In this document: in pieces, positions 1-8,048 of the stretch
Position numbering within the stretch: position 1 is the stretch's first letter
Layout of the letters: each line of letters starts with the position of its first letter
Assembly (NCBI GenBank): GCA_013373175.1
Contig: JABXII010000013.1
Coordinates: 1 to 64,000 of the forward strand
Direction of reading: 5' to 3'
Source: Campylobacteraceae bacterium
GTDB taxonomy: Bacteria; Campylobacterota; Campylobacteria; Campylobacterales; Arcobacteraceae
Length of the DNA: 64,000 nucleotides
The notes under the pieces: model-generated
Database searches by the model: none
What the model was told of the DNA's origin: nothing
Seen by the model: only the letters and a program-made list of their open reading frames with translations
Translations under genes and position numbers: made by a program

Positions 1-1
1 A

Positions 2-238
2 GTAAATAAATTTAAAAAAGATATAACAAAAGATTTAGAAGAACTAGAAATATTAATACAAAATCAAGAGAAAGAAGCAATAGCTCAAAAAGCTCATTAT
101 ATTAAAAACTCTTGTTTAAATGTCGCTTTAGATGATATTTGTTCTTTACTTCAAGAGTTAGAAACTAAGAGTGTTTCTATGGAAGAGAGTTTAGATTTAT
201 ATAAACAAATAAAACAAAAGATAAAAGCTATTATATAG
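2..238 (+). CDS. C-terminal end of a protein with a histidine phosphotransfer (HPt) domain, partial
   Basis: The reading frame is open from the left edge to a TAG stop at 236-238, so only the last 78 residues are visible. They contain the HPt signature AHYIKNSC followed by a helix ending LLQELE; the phosphorylatable histidine would be the CAT codon at 95-97. HPt domains relay phosphate between receiver domains and usually end large hybrid sensor kinases, which is the most likely identity of the missing N-terminal part. Its stop overlaps the end of the convergent cvfB gene by 8 bases. The domain call is fairly firm; the full architecture is unknown. Confidence 0.7.
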   Translation, partial: VNKFKKDITKDLEELEILIQNQEKEAIAQKAHYIKNSCLNVALDDICSLLQELETKSVSMEESLDLYKQIKQKIKAII

Positions 239-1064
239 CTTTTATCGAAGTTTCATTAAGTATAATTTTTTTATCTTCAAGTAGTTTTGTTAGTGAGGCT
301 TTAAAAGCTTTTTTACTCATCTCAAAAGTATCTTTTATGTCTTCGGCATCACTTTTATATGTAAAGCCTAGTTCTCCACCATTTTCTTTTAAAATATCTA
401 AAACTCTTTGTGGATTGTCATCACTTTTTTTAGCACCAATTTTTTGTAATGAGATATCAAGTTTTTCATCTTCTCTAATAAATTTTACATAAGCTCTTTT
501 TCTATCTCCAACTTGAATATTTTCAAAAATCTCATTATGATAAATAAGTCCTGGGTATTTGTTATTTACAATAACTTTAAACCCTAAAGGTGTTTTGATA
601 TATGGAATAATCTCCACTTCTTCATTTTGTGAAAACTCATAATCAAGTTTTTTTAATTCAAATTTTTCACTTCCAATAAGTCTATGAGTTTTCTCATCTT
701 CAATAATCTGAACTACTTTTTTCTCGCCTACATTAAAAGTAGATCTTTGTTTGTTTTTAGGAACTAATAAATCTTTTGGAAGTCCTATATCTAAAAAGGC
801 TCCAAACTTTGCAATATCAATTACTTCTAAAGATACAAAATCTCCTTTATATCCATAGGGAGTTAATGTTGTTGCAACAAGTCTATCTTCACTATCTGTG
901 TAGATAAATACCTCTAAAGTAGAGTCAATTTGCATCTCTTTTGTTATATAAGCATTTGGAAGTAGTACTTCTTCATCATTTAAAGCTTTTAAGTAAAGAC
1001 CTGGTTCACTAACTCTTGATACTTTTAACTTATTTATTTCACCTAAATTTATTTCTTTATTCAT
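231..1064 (-). CDS. cvfB: CvfB-family S1-domain RNA-binding protein
   Basis: A 277-residue protein with the CvfB/YitL layout: an N-terminal OB-like segment (about 1-65), an S1 domain (about 74-130, core FGAFLDIGLPKDLLVP), further S1-like strands (about 145-210) and a C-terminal winged-helix segment (about 215-277). CvfB of Staphylococcus is an RNA-binding virulence regulator; in this phylum its role is not established. It is the last gene of the znuC-znuB-cvfB operon, its ATG overlapping the znuB stop by 4 bases (ATGA). The length is normal for the family. Whether co-transcription with a metal transporter has functional meaning is unclear. Confidence 0.8.
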   Translation of the reverse strand: MNKEINLGEINKLKVSRVSEPGLYLKALNDEEVLLPNAYITKEMQIDSTLEVFIYTDSEDRLVATTLTPYGYKGDFVSLEVIDIAKFGAFLDIGLPKDLLVPKNKQRSTFNVGEKKVVQIIEDEKTHRLIGSEKFELKKLDYEFSQNEEVEIIPYIKTPLGFKVIVNNKYPGLIYHNEIFENIQVGDRKRAYVKFIREDEKLDISLQKIGAKKSDDNPQRVLDILKENGGELGFTYKSDAEDIKDTFEMSKKAFKASLTKLLEDKKIILNETSIKAI

Positions 1065-1858
1065 TTTTTTCCTAATAGTTTTACCAATAAAAGTGTAATT
1101 ACACCAACAATAATGATACTTGCTCCAGAACTAATGTCATAAAGGTATGAAATTAGTAATCCACATATTGTAAAAAAAGTTGCAAAAAGTGAACTTATGA
1201 TCATCATTGAAGAGAGTTTTTTGGCGAAAAACTCTGCTATAAAAGTAGGGATAGTTAGCAATGCTATTACTAAAATTAAACCTACAACCTTAATCGCTGC
1301 AACAACACTTAGTGCAGCAAGAATTAGTATTAATGTATAAAAAAACTTAACAGAAATACCTCTTAAACTTGCAAATTCACTATCATAAGAGACTGCAAGT
1401 ATTTGTTTATAAAATAGTGATACTGATATTAATATAAATGAGTTTAAAACTAATAAATAATAAACATCAGCTTGGGAAACTGCAATTATTGAACCAAATA
1501 GGTATGACATTAAATCAACATTGTATCCAGGAGTTAAGTCAATTAGAATAATACCTATTGCCATTCCTAATGCCCACATAATACCAATAATAGAGTCAAC
1601 TCTATTTCTATTTTTTAAAGTTATCGCTGCAATAATTATTGCTGTTAATATTGCAAAAACTGTTGCTCCAAATAAAACAGGTAACCCTAAATATATAGCA
1701 AGACCAATTCCTCCATAAGCACTATGGGCAATTCCTCCTGCTAAAAAAGTGATTCTGTTAACAACAATTAATGAACCAATGATTCCTGCTGCAATAGAGA
1801 CAAGAACTCCTGCTAATATTGCATTTTGTATGAAATCATATTGTAAAGCATCTAACAT
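1061..1858 (-). CDS. znuB: Metal (zinc/manganese-type) ABC transporter permease
   Basis: A 265-residue, very hydrophobic protein of the ABC-3 metal permease family (ZnuB/MntB/SitC type) with about eight membrane segments and the typical stretch VVNRITFLAGGIAHSAYGGI near residues 32-51. With the ATPase encoded just upstream it would move a divalent metal, most likely zinc, across the inner membrane. No substrate-binding protein lies beside it; the only ZnuA-like gene here is at 57289, about 55 kb away, and is the probable partner. Metal specificity cannot be read from the sequence. It follows the ATPase gene by 9 bases. Confidence 0.85.
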   Translation of the reverse strand: MLDALQYDFIQNAILAGVLVSIAAGIIGSLIVVNRITFLAGGIAHSAYGGIGLAIYLGLPVLFGATVFAILTAIIIAAITLKNRNRVDSIIGIMWALGMAIGIILIDLTPGYNVDLMSYLFGSIIAVSQADVYYLLVLNSFILISVSLFYKQILAVSYDSEFASLRGISVKFFYTLILILAALSVVAAIKVVGLILVIALLTIPTFIAEFFAKKLSSMMIISSLFATFFTICGLLISYLYDISSGASIIIVGVITLLLVKLLGKK

Positions 1859-1867
1859 TTTTTCTCT

Positions 1868-2611
1868 TTATTCATGTGTTGAGTTACAACAAACTTGTTT
1901 TTTGCCAAGGGCTGAAAGTAGTTCTACTTCACATAAATGTTCATTATCATCATATTTTTCTTCTATGTTTTTCAAATGGTGATAAACTAAGTTTTTATTT
2001 ATGTGAGCAACATTTTTCGCATAGTTTAAAAGTACTGAAATATCATGACTAACAACTACAATAGCAATAGATTTATTTAATTCTTTTAATAAATCATAAA
2101 CTTCTTTTTGTCCTTTTACATCAATACTTGCAGTTGGTTCATCAAGTAACATTAGTTTTGGATTTGAACAAAGAGCACGGGCAATAAAAACCCTTTGTCT
2201 TTGACCTCCACTTAAATCACCAATTTTACTATTTGCAAAATCTTCCATACTAACTTGTTTTAATGAATGCATAGCACAAGCAATATCTTCTTTTGAATAC
2301 CCAAATAGTTTTTTCTTTTTTTGCTTATGTCCCATAAGTACAACTTCTAAAGCAGTAATAGGAAAATCAATATTCAAATTTGTATTTTGAGGGACATAGC
2401 CAATTTGATTTTTTTTTAAAAAATTTTTGATTTTTCCCTTTTTAGGTTCAAGTAGATTTAGAATAAGTTTTAATAGTGTTGACTTTCCCCCTCCATTTGG
2501 ACCAATAATAGCAAGAAAATCATCTTTTAAAATATCTAAATTAATATTCTCTAAAACTGTTTGTTTATCATATGAAAAATAGATATTTTTTAATTCTATA
2601 ACTTTATTCAT
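1868..2611 (-). CDS. znuC: Metal ABC transporter ATP-binding protein
   Basis: A 247-residue ABC ATPase with Walker A GPNGGGKST at 37-45, the signature LSGGQRQR near 139 and Walker B LMLLDEPTA near 158. Its pairing with an ABC-3 permease places it in the ZnuC/MntA group that powers divalent-metal import. The C-terminal tail carries several Cys and His residues (HLCEVELL, CCNSTHE), unusual for a bare ATPase core and possibly metal-responsive, which is inference. It is the first gene of the znuC-znuB-cvfB operon and sits behind a strong promoter at 2644-2673. The palindromic operator seen upstream of znuA is not present here. Confidence 0.85.
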   Translation of the reverse strand: MNKVIELKNIYFSYDKQTVLENINLDILKDDFLAIIGPNGGGKSTLLKLILNLLEPKKGKIKNFLKKNQIGYVPQNTNLNIDFPITALEVVLMGHKQKKKKLFGYSKEDIACAMHSLKQVSMEDFANSKIGDLSGGQRQRVFIARALCSNPKLMLLDEPTASIDVKGQKEVYDLLKELNKSIAIVVVSHDISVLLNYAKNVAHINKNLVYHHLKNIEEKYDDNEHLCEVELLSALGKKQVCCNSTHE

Positions 2612-2626
2612 TTATATTTATATTAC

Positions 2627-2639
2627 CCCTTGTTAAGGG
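2627..2639. other. Short inverted repeat in the znuC leader
   Basis: CCCTT-gtt-AAGGG is a 5-bp perfect inverted repeat around the predicted transcription start of znuC, just downstream of the -10 box. It could be a small operator or leader hairpin. No known consensus was matched. Confidence 0.3.
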
Positions 2640-2643
2640 CGAA

Positions 2644-2673
2644 ATTATACTATATTAAGTAAAGAAAAGTCAA
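2644..2673 (-). promoter_or_regulatory. Sigma70-type promoter of znuC-znuB-cvfB
   Basis: On the minus strand TTGACT (2673-2668) is followed after 18 bases by a perfect TATAAT (2649-2644), about 33 bases before the znuC ATG. The -35 box overlaps the stop codon of the preceding elyC-like gene, so the operon has its own promoter despite close packing. Confidence 0.65.
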
Positions 2674-3434
2674 TCAGTAAGAAATTTGATTTTTTCAGTT
2701 ATTGTATGCCATAGAATTCCAATATATTCATGCATAGCTGATTCTGTTTTTTTAAGGTTTGAAGCTTTTGGAACACTGAATATTTTACCTTCAGTTTTTG
2801 CTAAATAATCTGTAGGAGCAGCAATGGGATTTAGCCAATTAGCTTCAAATATTTTCATGGCTCTTGGCATGTGAGATGCTGATGTAACAAGAATAAAAGG
2901 CTCTTTCATTAAAGTTTTTTTTGTATATTCTGATTCTTCTTTTGTATCTTTTGCTTCTTCATGTAAAATGATGTTTTCTTCTTTTATTCCAAGCTCTCTA
3001 GCAACATTCTTCATCATTTGAGCATTTGATAGTTTTTCATCACCTTTATATCCAGAAAGAATAAGTTTTGCATTGTCTAGTTCTTTGTATATTCTAATAC
3101 CTTCAGTAAGTCTTATCAATGCAGTCTTAGAAAGTTGAGAAACATCTGATAATTTTTCATTATTTACATGCCCAGAACCTAAAACTAATACATAGTTTAT
3201 TGATTTGTCAATTTTTAAATATGAAGGATATTGATTTTCTAAAGATTTTACAAGATTGTTTGAAAAAGGAGAATAGGCAATTAGTGCTGTCCATAAAAAA
3301 GCAATAACCATAAAAAAGTTTGCTTTTCTTTGTTTTTGAATTAATAAGTAAAATAATCCAATTATAAATAAAGTTAAGCCAATAGACAAAGGCATAAGTA
3401 AAGCAGAAATTAGTTTTTTTAAAGTAAATAGCAT
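2670..3434 (-). CDS. ElyC/SanA/YdcF-family DUF218 membrane protein
   Basis: A 254-residue protein with two hydrophobic segments in the first 60 residues, then a DUF218 domain beginning YVLVLGSGHVN near residue 82 and containing KLILSGYKGDEK and VTSASHMPRA. ElyC in E. coli affects peptidoglycan/lipid-carrier homeostasis and envelope integrity; the layout here (two N-terminal membrane helices, then the domain) resembles ElyC. It ends the hemH/AmmeMemoRadiSam operon, starting 3 bases after the memo-like gene. Family is fairly sure; the specific function is inferred from E. coli only. Confidence 0.7.
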   Translation of the reverse strand: MLFTLKKLISALLMPLSIGLTLFIIGLFYLLIQKQRKANFFMVIAFLWTALIAYSPFSNNLVKSLENQYPSYLKIDKSINYVLVLGSGHVNNEKLSDVSQLSKTALIRLTEGIRIYKELDNAKLILSGYKGDEKLSNAQMMKNVARELGIKEENIILHEEAKDTKEESEYTKKTLMKEPFILVTSASHMPRAMKIFEANWLNPIAAPTDYLAKTEGKIFSVPKASNLKKTESAMHEYIGILWHTITEKIKFLTD

Positions 3435-3437
3435 TTT

Positions 3438-4235
3438 TTAGGTTTTTTCTCCAATTAAAAATGATGCATATCCCACTACACTTTTGTCATCTTTTGTTCT
3501 ATCATAACTTGTACAATAATGTAAAAATTTAGTTATAAAATTATTTTGTATGGAACTTTCTATCATAGCTTTTACACCGATTTTGCCACAAGCTTCACAG
3601 GGCTTATCAAGTAAAGATATATCCTTATTTATTATACCATTTAAGCAGATATTGTCAAGGTGCTTTGCTTCTTCTAGGTTATAAAAATGACTTAAATCTG
3701 TACTTATTACTATTAAATTATTTTCTTTTTTTAGTAATTCATCAATTACTAGAGATAATTTTTTAAAATCAATCTTTCCATATACAATTTCTACTATTTT
3801 TGAATTAGGAAAATAGTTTTTTATAAAAGGAGCTTGTGTTTCAGTAGAGTGTTCAAAATGAGCATCTTCATCAAATCCAAGAAAGTCAAATTTATCTTTT
3901 AATTGTTTGACTAAATTTAAATTGATTTGGATATTTCCTAAGGGTGTTTCATACTCACTTTTAGTGGCAACAGAAGCACCTTCTAAATAGTGTCTATGAG
4001 AAGGTCCAATTACAATTATATTATCAAACTGTTTTCTTGAAGAAATATAATAAGCTAAATTAGCAGTAAAACCACTATAAATGTATCCTGCATGGGGAAC
4101 AATTATAGCTTTTATATCCATATTCAAATCATTTTCTAGTTTAAAGTTTGAATTAAAATGTTCTATATATTTTTTTATCTCTTCTTCTTTATCTGGATAA
4201 AAACTTCCACTTACTACTGCTTTTCTAATATCCAT
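3438..4235 (-). CDS. amrB: AmmeMemoRadiSam system protein B (MEMO1 family)
   Basis: A 265-residue MEMO1-family protein. Expected family residues are visible: VPHAGYIYSG with H48, VIGPSHRHY with H80, HFEHSTE with H126 and H129, STDLSHFY with D180 and H183, and a Cys pair near 213/216; equivalent residues bind iron or copper in human MEMO1. The start is the ATG at 4235, preceded at good distance by AAGGAG; an in-frame TTG at 4250 would place that site inside the gene. It overlaps the end of the radical SAM gene by 11 bases. With its two neighbours it forms the AmmeMemoRadiSam set, whose reaction is still unknown to me. Confidence 0.85.
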   Translation of the reverse strand: MDIRKAVVSGSFYPDKEEEIKKYIEHFNSNFKLENDLNMDIKAIIVPHAGYIYSGFTANLAYYISSRKQFDNIIVIGPSHRHYLEGASVATKSEYETPLGNIQINLNLVKQLKDKFDFLGFDEDAHFEHSTETQAPFIKNYFPNSKIVEIVYGKIDFKKLSLVIDELLKKENNLIVISTDLSHFYNLEEAKHLDNICLNGIINKDISLLDKPCEACGKIGVKAMIESSIQNNFITKFLHYCTSYDRTKDDKSVVGYASFLIGEKT

Positions 4236-5220
4236 TAAAGACTCCTTCAAGTTTTTTATTGCACCTAGGACATGCTTTATTTTTTAAATTATATTCTTTT
4301 ACATTAAAAAATTCCCTTGAAATAAGTAGTTCATTACAGTTTGAACAGTAAGTATTATTTTCATATCCTACATTTCCAATATAAACATATTTTAGTCCAT
4401 ACTCTTTTGCAATATCATAGGCTTCTTTTAGCTTTTCAAAGGAAGTTCTTGGAAGTGAAAGTTCTTTATAATCAGGATGAAAAGCTGATATATGCCAAAC
4501 TGTATTTTCACCTAGATTGTTTTTAATAAATTTTACTATATTAGTAATCTCTTCTTTTGAGTCATTTTTTGTTGGAACTAAGAGTGTAGTTATTTCAGTA
4601 TGAATATTATTTCTGTTTAGTTGTATTAGATTTTCTAAGACTTGGTTTAAATTACCTCCAAGACTCTTTTTATAATAACTTTCATTGAAAGATTTTAAAT
4701 CAACATTTATAGCATCTATTACATCTTTCATATCATTTATAACTTCTTTACTTTCAAAACCATTACTTACAAAAACTGATTTAATTCCAAATTTTTTAGC
4801 TTCAAGTGCAATATCTTTTGCAAAGGGATAAAATATAGTTGGTTCATTATATGTATATGAAATAGATTGGCAAGCTCTTTGTTTTGCTATATTTACAACT
4901 TCTTTTGGTGAAATATATTTTGTTTTATCTATTTTCTTTTCTTGAGAAATGCCATGGTTTTGACAAAAGTTACAATGAAAGTTACATCCAACTGTTCCTA
5001 AGGATAAGGATTTAGATTTTGGAAGAAAATGATAAAGAGGTTTTTTCTCAATAGGGTCAATATTAAAAGCACTAATATGTCCATAAACTAGACATTTAAC
5101 TTGATTGTCAATATTTTTATTAACTCCACAAACTCCTATTTGTCCATCTTTTAAATCACAATAATATGAGCAAAGTAAACATTTTAATTTGCCTTTATTA
5201 GATTTTTCAAAATAGTGCAT
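4225..5220 (-). CDS. amrS: AmmeMemoRadiSam system radical SAM enzyme
   Basis: A 331-residue radical SAM protein with the cluster motif CNFHCNFC (C79, C83, C86). An N-terminal cysteine set (C14, C17, C21, C31) and a C-terminal zinc-ribbon-like pair (YCSNC and ACPRC) flank the barrel, as in the PflA-like AmrS family. It would cleave S-adenosylmethionine to make a radical; the target is unknown. It lies between the AMMECR1 gene (1 base apart) and the MEMO gene (11-base overlap), so the three products are almost certainly made together. Family assignment is firm, biochemical role open. Confidence 0.88.
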   Translation of the reverse strand: MHYFEKSNKGKLKCLLCSYYCDLKDGQIGVCGVNKNIDNQVKCLVYGHISAFNIDPIEKKPLYHFLPKSKSLSLGTVGCNFHCNFCQNHGISQEKKIDKTKYISPKEVVNIAKQRACQSISYTYNEPTIFYPFAKDIALEAKKFGIKSVFVSNGFESKEVINDMKDVIDAINVDLKSFNESYYKKSLGGNLNQVLENLIQLNRNNIHTEITTLLVPTKNDSKEEITNIVKFIKNNLGENTVWHISAFHPDYKELSLPRTSFEKLKEAYDIAKEYGLKYVYIGNVGYENNTYCSNCNELLISREFFNVKEYNLKNKACPRCNKKLEGVFNGY

Positions 5221-5221
5221 G

Positions 5222-5773
5222 TTAAGGCTTTTTTATTTTTTGTGCTTCATATGTTTGAATTTTTGGATATCCAGGTAAATTTGTAGGATCTAGTCCTGCT
5301 TTTTTACATAGTTGTGAAATAAAAGCTTCAAAAGTAGGAAGTTGTTCCCAGACATGAGGAAGGAAAGTTGCTCTTTTCCCTCCTAATTCTAAAATAACTC
5401 CATGTTTATTTGGAATTAATTTTTGTTTTAAATCATCAAGGTCAGTATAAACTAGTTCTTCTGGTGGTGTTAATATAGAAATTTCAATCTCAATATTTTG
5501 AAACTCTTCATAGGATAATCTATTAAATCTTAAGTCATTAAAAGCTGCTGCTTTTGCATTATGAATAATATCATCAAATAAAGTTCTATGTGCAACAAGT
5601 GAGCCAACACAACCTCGTAGTTTATTGTCAAGGTTTATGGTTACAAAGGTTGCACATAGTTCGTTTAAAATTGGAAACTGTTTTTTTAAAGAAGTATCTA
5701 AATAAGTTGTCTCATCAAATTCACTTTTGATAGAGTCTTTTGCTAACTTTAAAAGAACATTTTCTATTTCCAC
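5222..5773 (-). CDS. amrA: AmmeMemoRadiSam system protein A (AMMECR1 domain)
   Basis: A 183-residue AMMECR1-domain protein with the hallmark LRGCVGSL (C55) and a C-terminal KAGLDPTNL segment common in bacterial members. The start is a GTG at 5773 with AGGAG seven bases before it. AMMECR1 proteins are conserved from archaea to humans without an agreed enzymatic activity. It is the first gene of the amrA-amrS-amrB trio, 9 bases after hemH. Confidence 0.85.
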   Translation of the reverse strand: MEIENVLLKLAKDSIKSEFDETTYLDTSLKKQFPILNELCATFVTINLDNKLRGCVGSLVAHRTLFDDIIHNAKAAAFNDLRFNRLSYEEFQNIEIEISILTPPEELVYTDLDDLKQKLIPNKHGVILELGGKRATFLPHVWEQLPTFEAFISQLCKKAGLDPTNLPGYPKIQTYEAQKIKKP

Positions 5774-5782
5774 TTTTTTCTC

Positions 5783-6727
5783 CTAATTTAATTTTGTTAT
5801 ATCTTTAATAGCTTCAATAAAAATATCATCATCATTTACACATTTGCAAACTCTATAATCTTTTATTCCTATTTCATCTGCTTCTTCTTTATATTCAATA
5901 CTTAATTCAAAATCAGTTTCTGAATTATCAACTATAAAAGCAATAGGATAGATTAGTACATTGTCATCTTTATAATTTTTTAATTCATCATCTAATGATG
6001 GTTCTAGCCATTTCAATGGACCAACTTTTGATTGATAAGCTAAAGAAATAGATTTAAATCTAATACCTTTTTCTTCTAGTTTCTGTGATAGTATCTGAAC
6101 ATGATCATTTACTTGTTTTTCATATGGATCACCTGCATCAACTATTTTCTGAGGTAAACCGTGAGCTGAAAAAATTAAGTTAAAGTCTTCAGTTCTAGCA
6201 TTTGAAACTTCTTTCTTAATTGAGTTTATAATCACTTCATTATAGATATCATTTTCATAAAATGGTTCAATAACTGTAAGATTAAACTCACCTTTTGCTG
6301 CTTCTTCAAAATCTTCTAATGAAGACTTAGTTGTTGTTGTTGAGTATTGAGGGTATAAAGGTAGTAATACTACATCTTTAATACCTTTTTCTTTTAGTTG
6401 TTTAATACACTCACTTGCAAAAGGAGGAGTATATCTCATAACTTGAAAAGTTTCTACTTCTTGTAATTGTTTGTTTAGTTTATTAACTAAATCTTCTGTA
6501 AGAGGATTTAAAGGAGAAAATCCACCAATTTCTTCATAGTTTTCCCATGCTGAGTTTAATCTTGTTGTAACAATAAACTTTGCAATAAATGATCTAAGAA
6601 GATTACTTTTAACTGTTAATATATTTTTATCATTGAACATATTTGTTAAAAACATTTTTAGTTCATTCTTATTTCTTGCCCCACCCATATTTAAAAGTAC
6701 TAATGCTTTTGTAGGAGTTTTGTTCAT
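5783..6727 (-). CDS. hemH: Ferrochelatase, last step of protoheme synthesis
   Basis: A 314-residue ferrochelatase: N-terminal KALVLLNMGGA, LPLYPQYSTTTTKS in the middle, and FSAHGLPQKIVDAGDPY carrying the catalytic histidine. It inserts ferrous iron into protoporphyrin IX, usually at the cytoplasmic face of the membrane. The length matches the family. It lies between an ABC ATPase gene (5 bases) and the AmmeMemoRadiSam trio (9 bases) in one apparent operon; whether those neighbours serve heme or iron metabolism is inference. Confidence 0.92.
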   Translation of the reverse strand: MNKTPTKALVLLNMGGARNKNELKMFLTNMFNDKNILTVKSNLLRSFIAKFIVTTRLNSAWENYEEIGGFSPLNPLTEDLVNKLNKQLQEVETFQVMRYTPPFASECIKQLKEKGIKDVVLLPLYPQYSTTTTKSSLEDFEEAAKGEFNLTVIEPFYENDIYNEVIINSIKKEVSNARTEDFNLIFSAHGLPQKIVDAGDPYEKQVNDHVQILSQKLEEKGIRFKSISLAYQSKVGPLKWLEPSLDDELKNYKDDNVLIYPIAFIVDNSETDFELSIEYKEEADEIGIKDYRVCKCVNDDDIFIEAIKDITKLN

Positions 6728-6732
6728 TTGTT

Positions 6733-7341
6733 TTAATCCTTTTGTAATTCATTTAAATTAATTATTTTATCGCTGCTCCAGTTGGCAAGACTGTTATCGT
6801 GAGTAATTAGAAGCATACCACATTTATCTAAATTATTTATTAATAATTTCATAACCTCTATGGCAACAATATTGTCTAATGCTGAGGTTGGTTCATCAAC
6901 TAATAATAAATCAGGTTCCATAAGTAGTGCTCTTAAAATAGAACATCGTTGAAGTTGTCCACCACTTAATTCATGAGGTTTTTTAGTGATTAACTCTTTT
7001 GTTAGATTTAGTTTTTTTATAAAATCTTGTATTTTTTCTTCTAAATCTATGGGGTTAACCACATCTTTAATTTGTTCAATAATTTTAAATGATGGATGGA
7101 ATGAGCTGTAAGGGTCTTGGTAAATACAAGAGACTTTTTTTGAACTTATATTTCCTTTTAAAGGTTGTAAATTTTTGCAAATTAGTTCAAATAAAGTACT
7201 TTTACCACTTCCGCTTGTTCCTACAATAGAGATTAACTCATTGTTTTTAACTTCTAAGTTAAAGTCTTTATATATTAAATTATCTTTTGAGTAACCAAAC
7301 GACAAGTTTTTTATAGTTAATACAGCTTCTTCACTATTCAT
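6733..7341 (-). CDS. Orphan ABC ATPase of the peptide/nickel (DppF/NikE-like) type
   Basis: A 202-residue ABC ATPase with Walker A GTSGSGKST near residue 41, Q-loop CIYQDPYSSFHPS, signature LSGGQLQR and Walker B LLLVDEPTSALD. The Q-loop and signature resemble the second ATPase of dipeptide/nickel importers, but it lacks the usual C-terminal extension and no permease or binding protein is nearby. It heads the operon with hemH and AmmeMemoRadiSam. It may serve a transporter encoded elsewhere; the substrate is unknown. Confidence 0.7.
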   Translation of the reverse strand: MNSEEAVLTIKNLSFGYSKDNLIYKDFNLEVKNNELISIVGTSGSGKSTLFELICKNLQPLKGNISSKKVSCIYQDPYSSFHPSFKIIEQIKDVVNPIDLEEKIQDFIKKLNLTKELITKKPHELSGGQLQRCSILRALLMEPDLLLVDEPTSALDNIVAIEVMKLLINNLDKCGMLLITHDNSLANWSSDKIINLNELQKD

Positions 7342-7396
7342 TTCATATCCTATTTTTAGAAGATAACTATATAAAAAAAATCATTAAGATTTATTT

Positions 7397-7978
7397 TTAT
7401 TGGATGATAATTTGGTTTTTATGAGTTACTTGAAAAGTAATCTCATGTTGGGTTAGAAGATCTGTTACAAATACTAAAGCAGAAGTTGGAATATTATCAG
7501 AAAGGAAAGAGTCTCTATCTTTACAGTATTCAAATTTTAAATAAGGATATTCTAGTTGTACTTTCTTCTTAATTTTTTTTAAATTAAACTCTTTTGTTGA
7601 TAGAAATTCATTTTCACAAGTAAATTTTCTACTTATGATTTTTGTTAATTGATTTTGAGATAAAGGTTTTATGATTATATTTTTTTTAAACTTACTTTTA
7701 CAAAGATCACAATTTTTTTCTAAAGGGCAATCATTTCTTTCACTTAATAAAAAAACATTTTGTTGAGGATTTTTCTCTATTATTACATTTAATAGCTTTT
7801 TACCTGTGTCATCATCGTAGTTTATAAATATTTTTTCATAATTATGATTATTTAAAAAGTATAGAATATCTTCGTAATTTGACGCTTTATCTACAAGTAT
7901 TTCAATAGGATAAAGATTAATCATACTACAAAACTTTTCTAAGTCTTGTTTGTTATTATCATAAATTAGAATTTTCAT
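7397..7978 (-). CDS. Uncharacterised protein with a receiver-like N-terminus and a Cys cluster
   Basis: A 193-residue protein I do not recognise. The first 110 residues follow the alternating pattern of a response-regulator receiver fold (MKILIYDNNKQDLEKF at the start, KIFINYDDDTG where the phospho-acceptor would be, IIIKPLS resembling the conserved Lys-Pro). A cysteine cluster, CPLEKNCDLC, interrupts the usual strand-4 region and could bind a metal or act as a redox switch. The C-terminal 80 residues match no family I know. It stands alone, 55 bases upstream of the hemH operon and downstream of a hybrid kinase on the same strand. Confidence 0.5.
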   Translation of the reverse strand: MKILIYDNNKQDLEKFCSMINLYPIEILVDKASNYEDILYFLNNHNYEKIFINYDDDTGKKLLNVIIEKNPQQNVFLLSERNDCPLEKNCDLCKSKFKKNIIIKPLSQNQLTKIISRKFTCENEFLSTKEFNLKKIKKKVQLEYPYLKFEYCKDRDSFLSDNIPTSALVFVTDLLTQHEITFQVTHKNQIIIQ

Positions 7979-8048
7979 ACGATATTGTACTAAAAGAGTG
8001 TCTCAAAAGTGTCTCATTTTGAAATAAAATATACAAAAAAGATATTTA

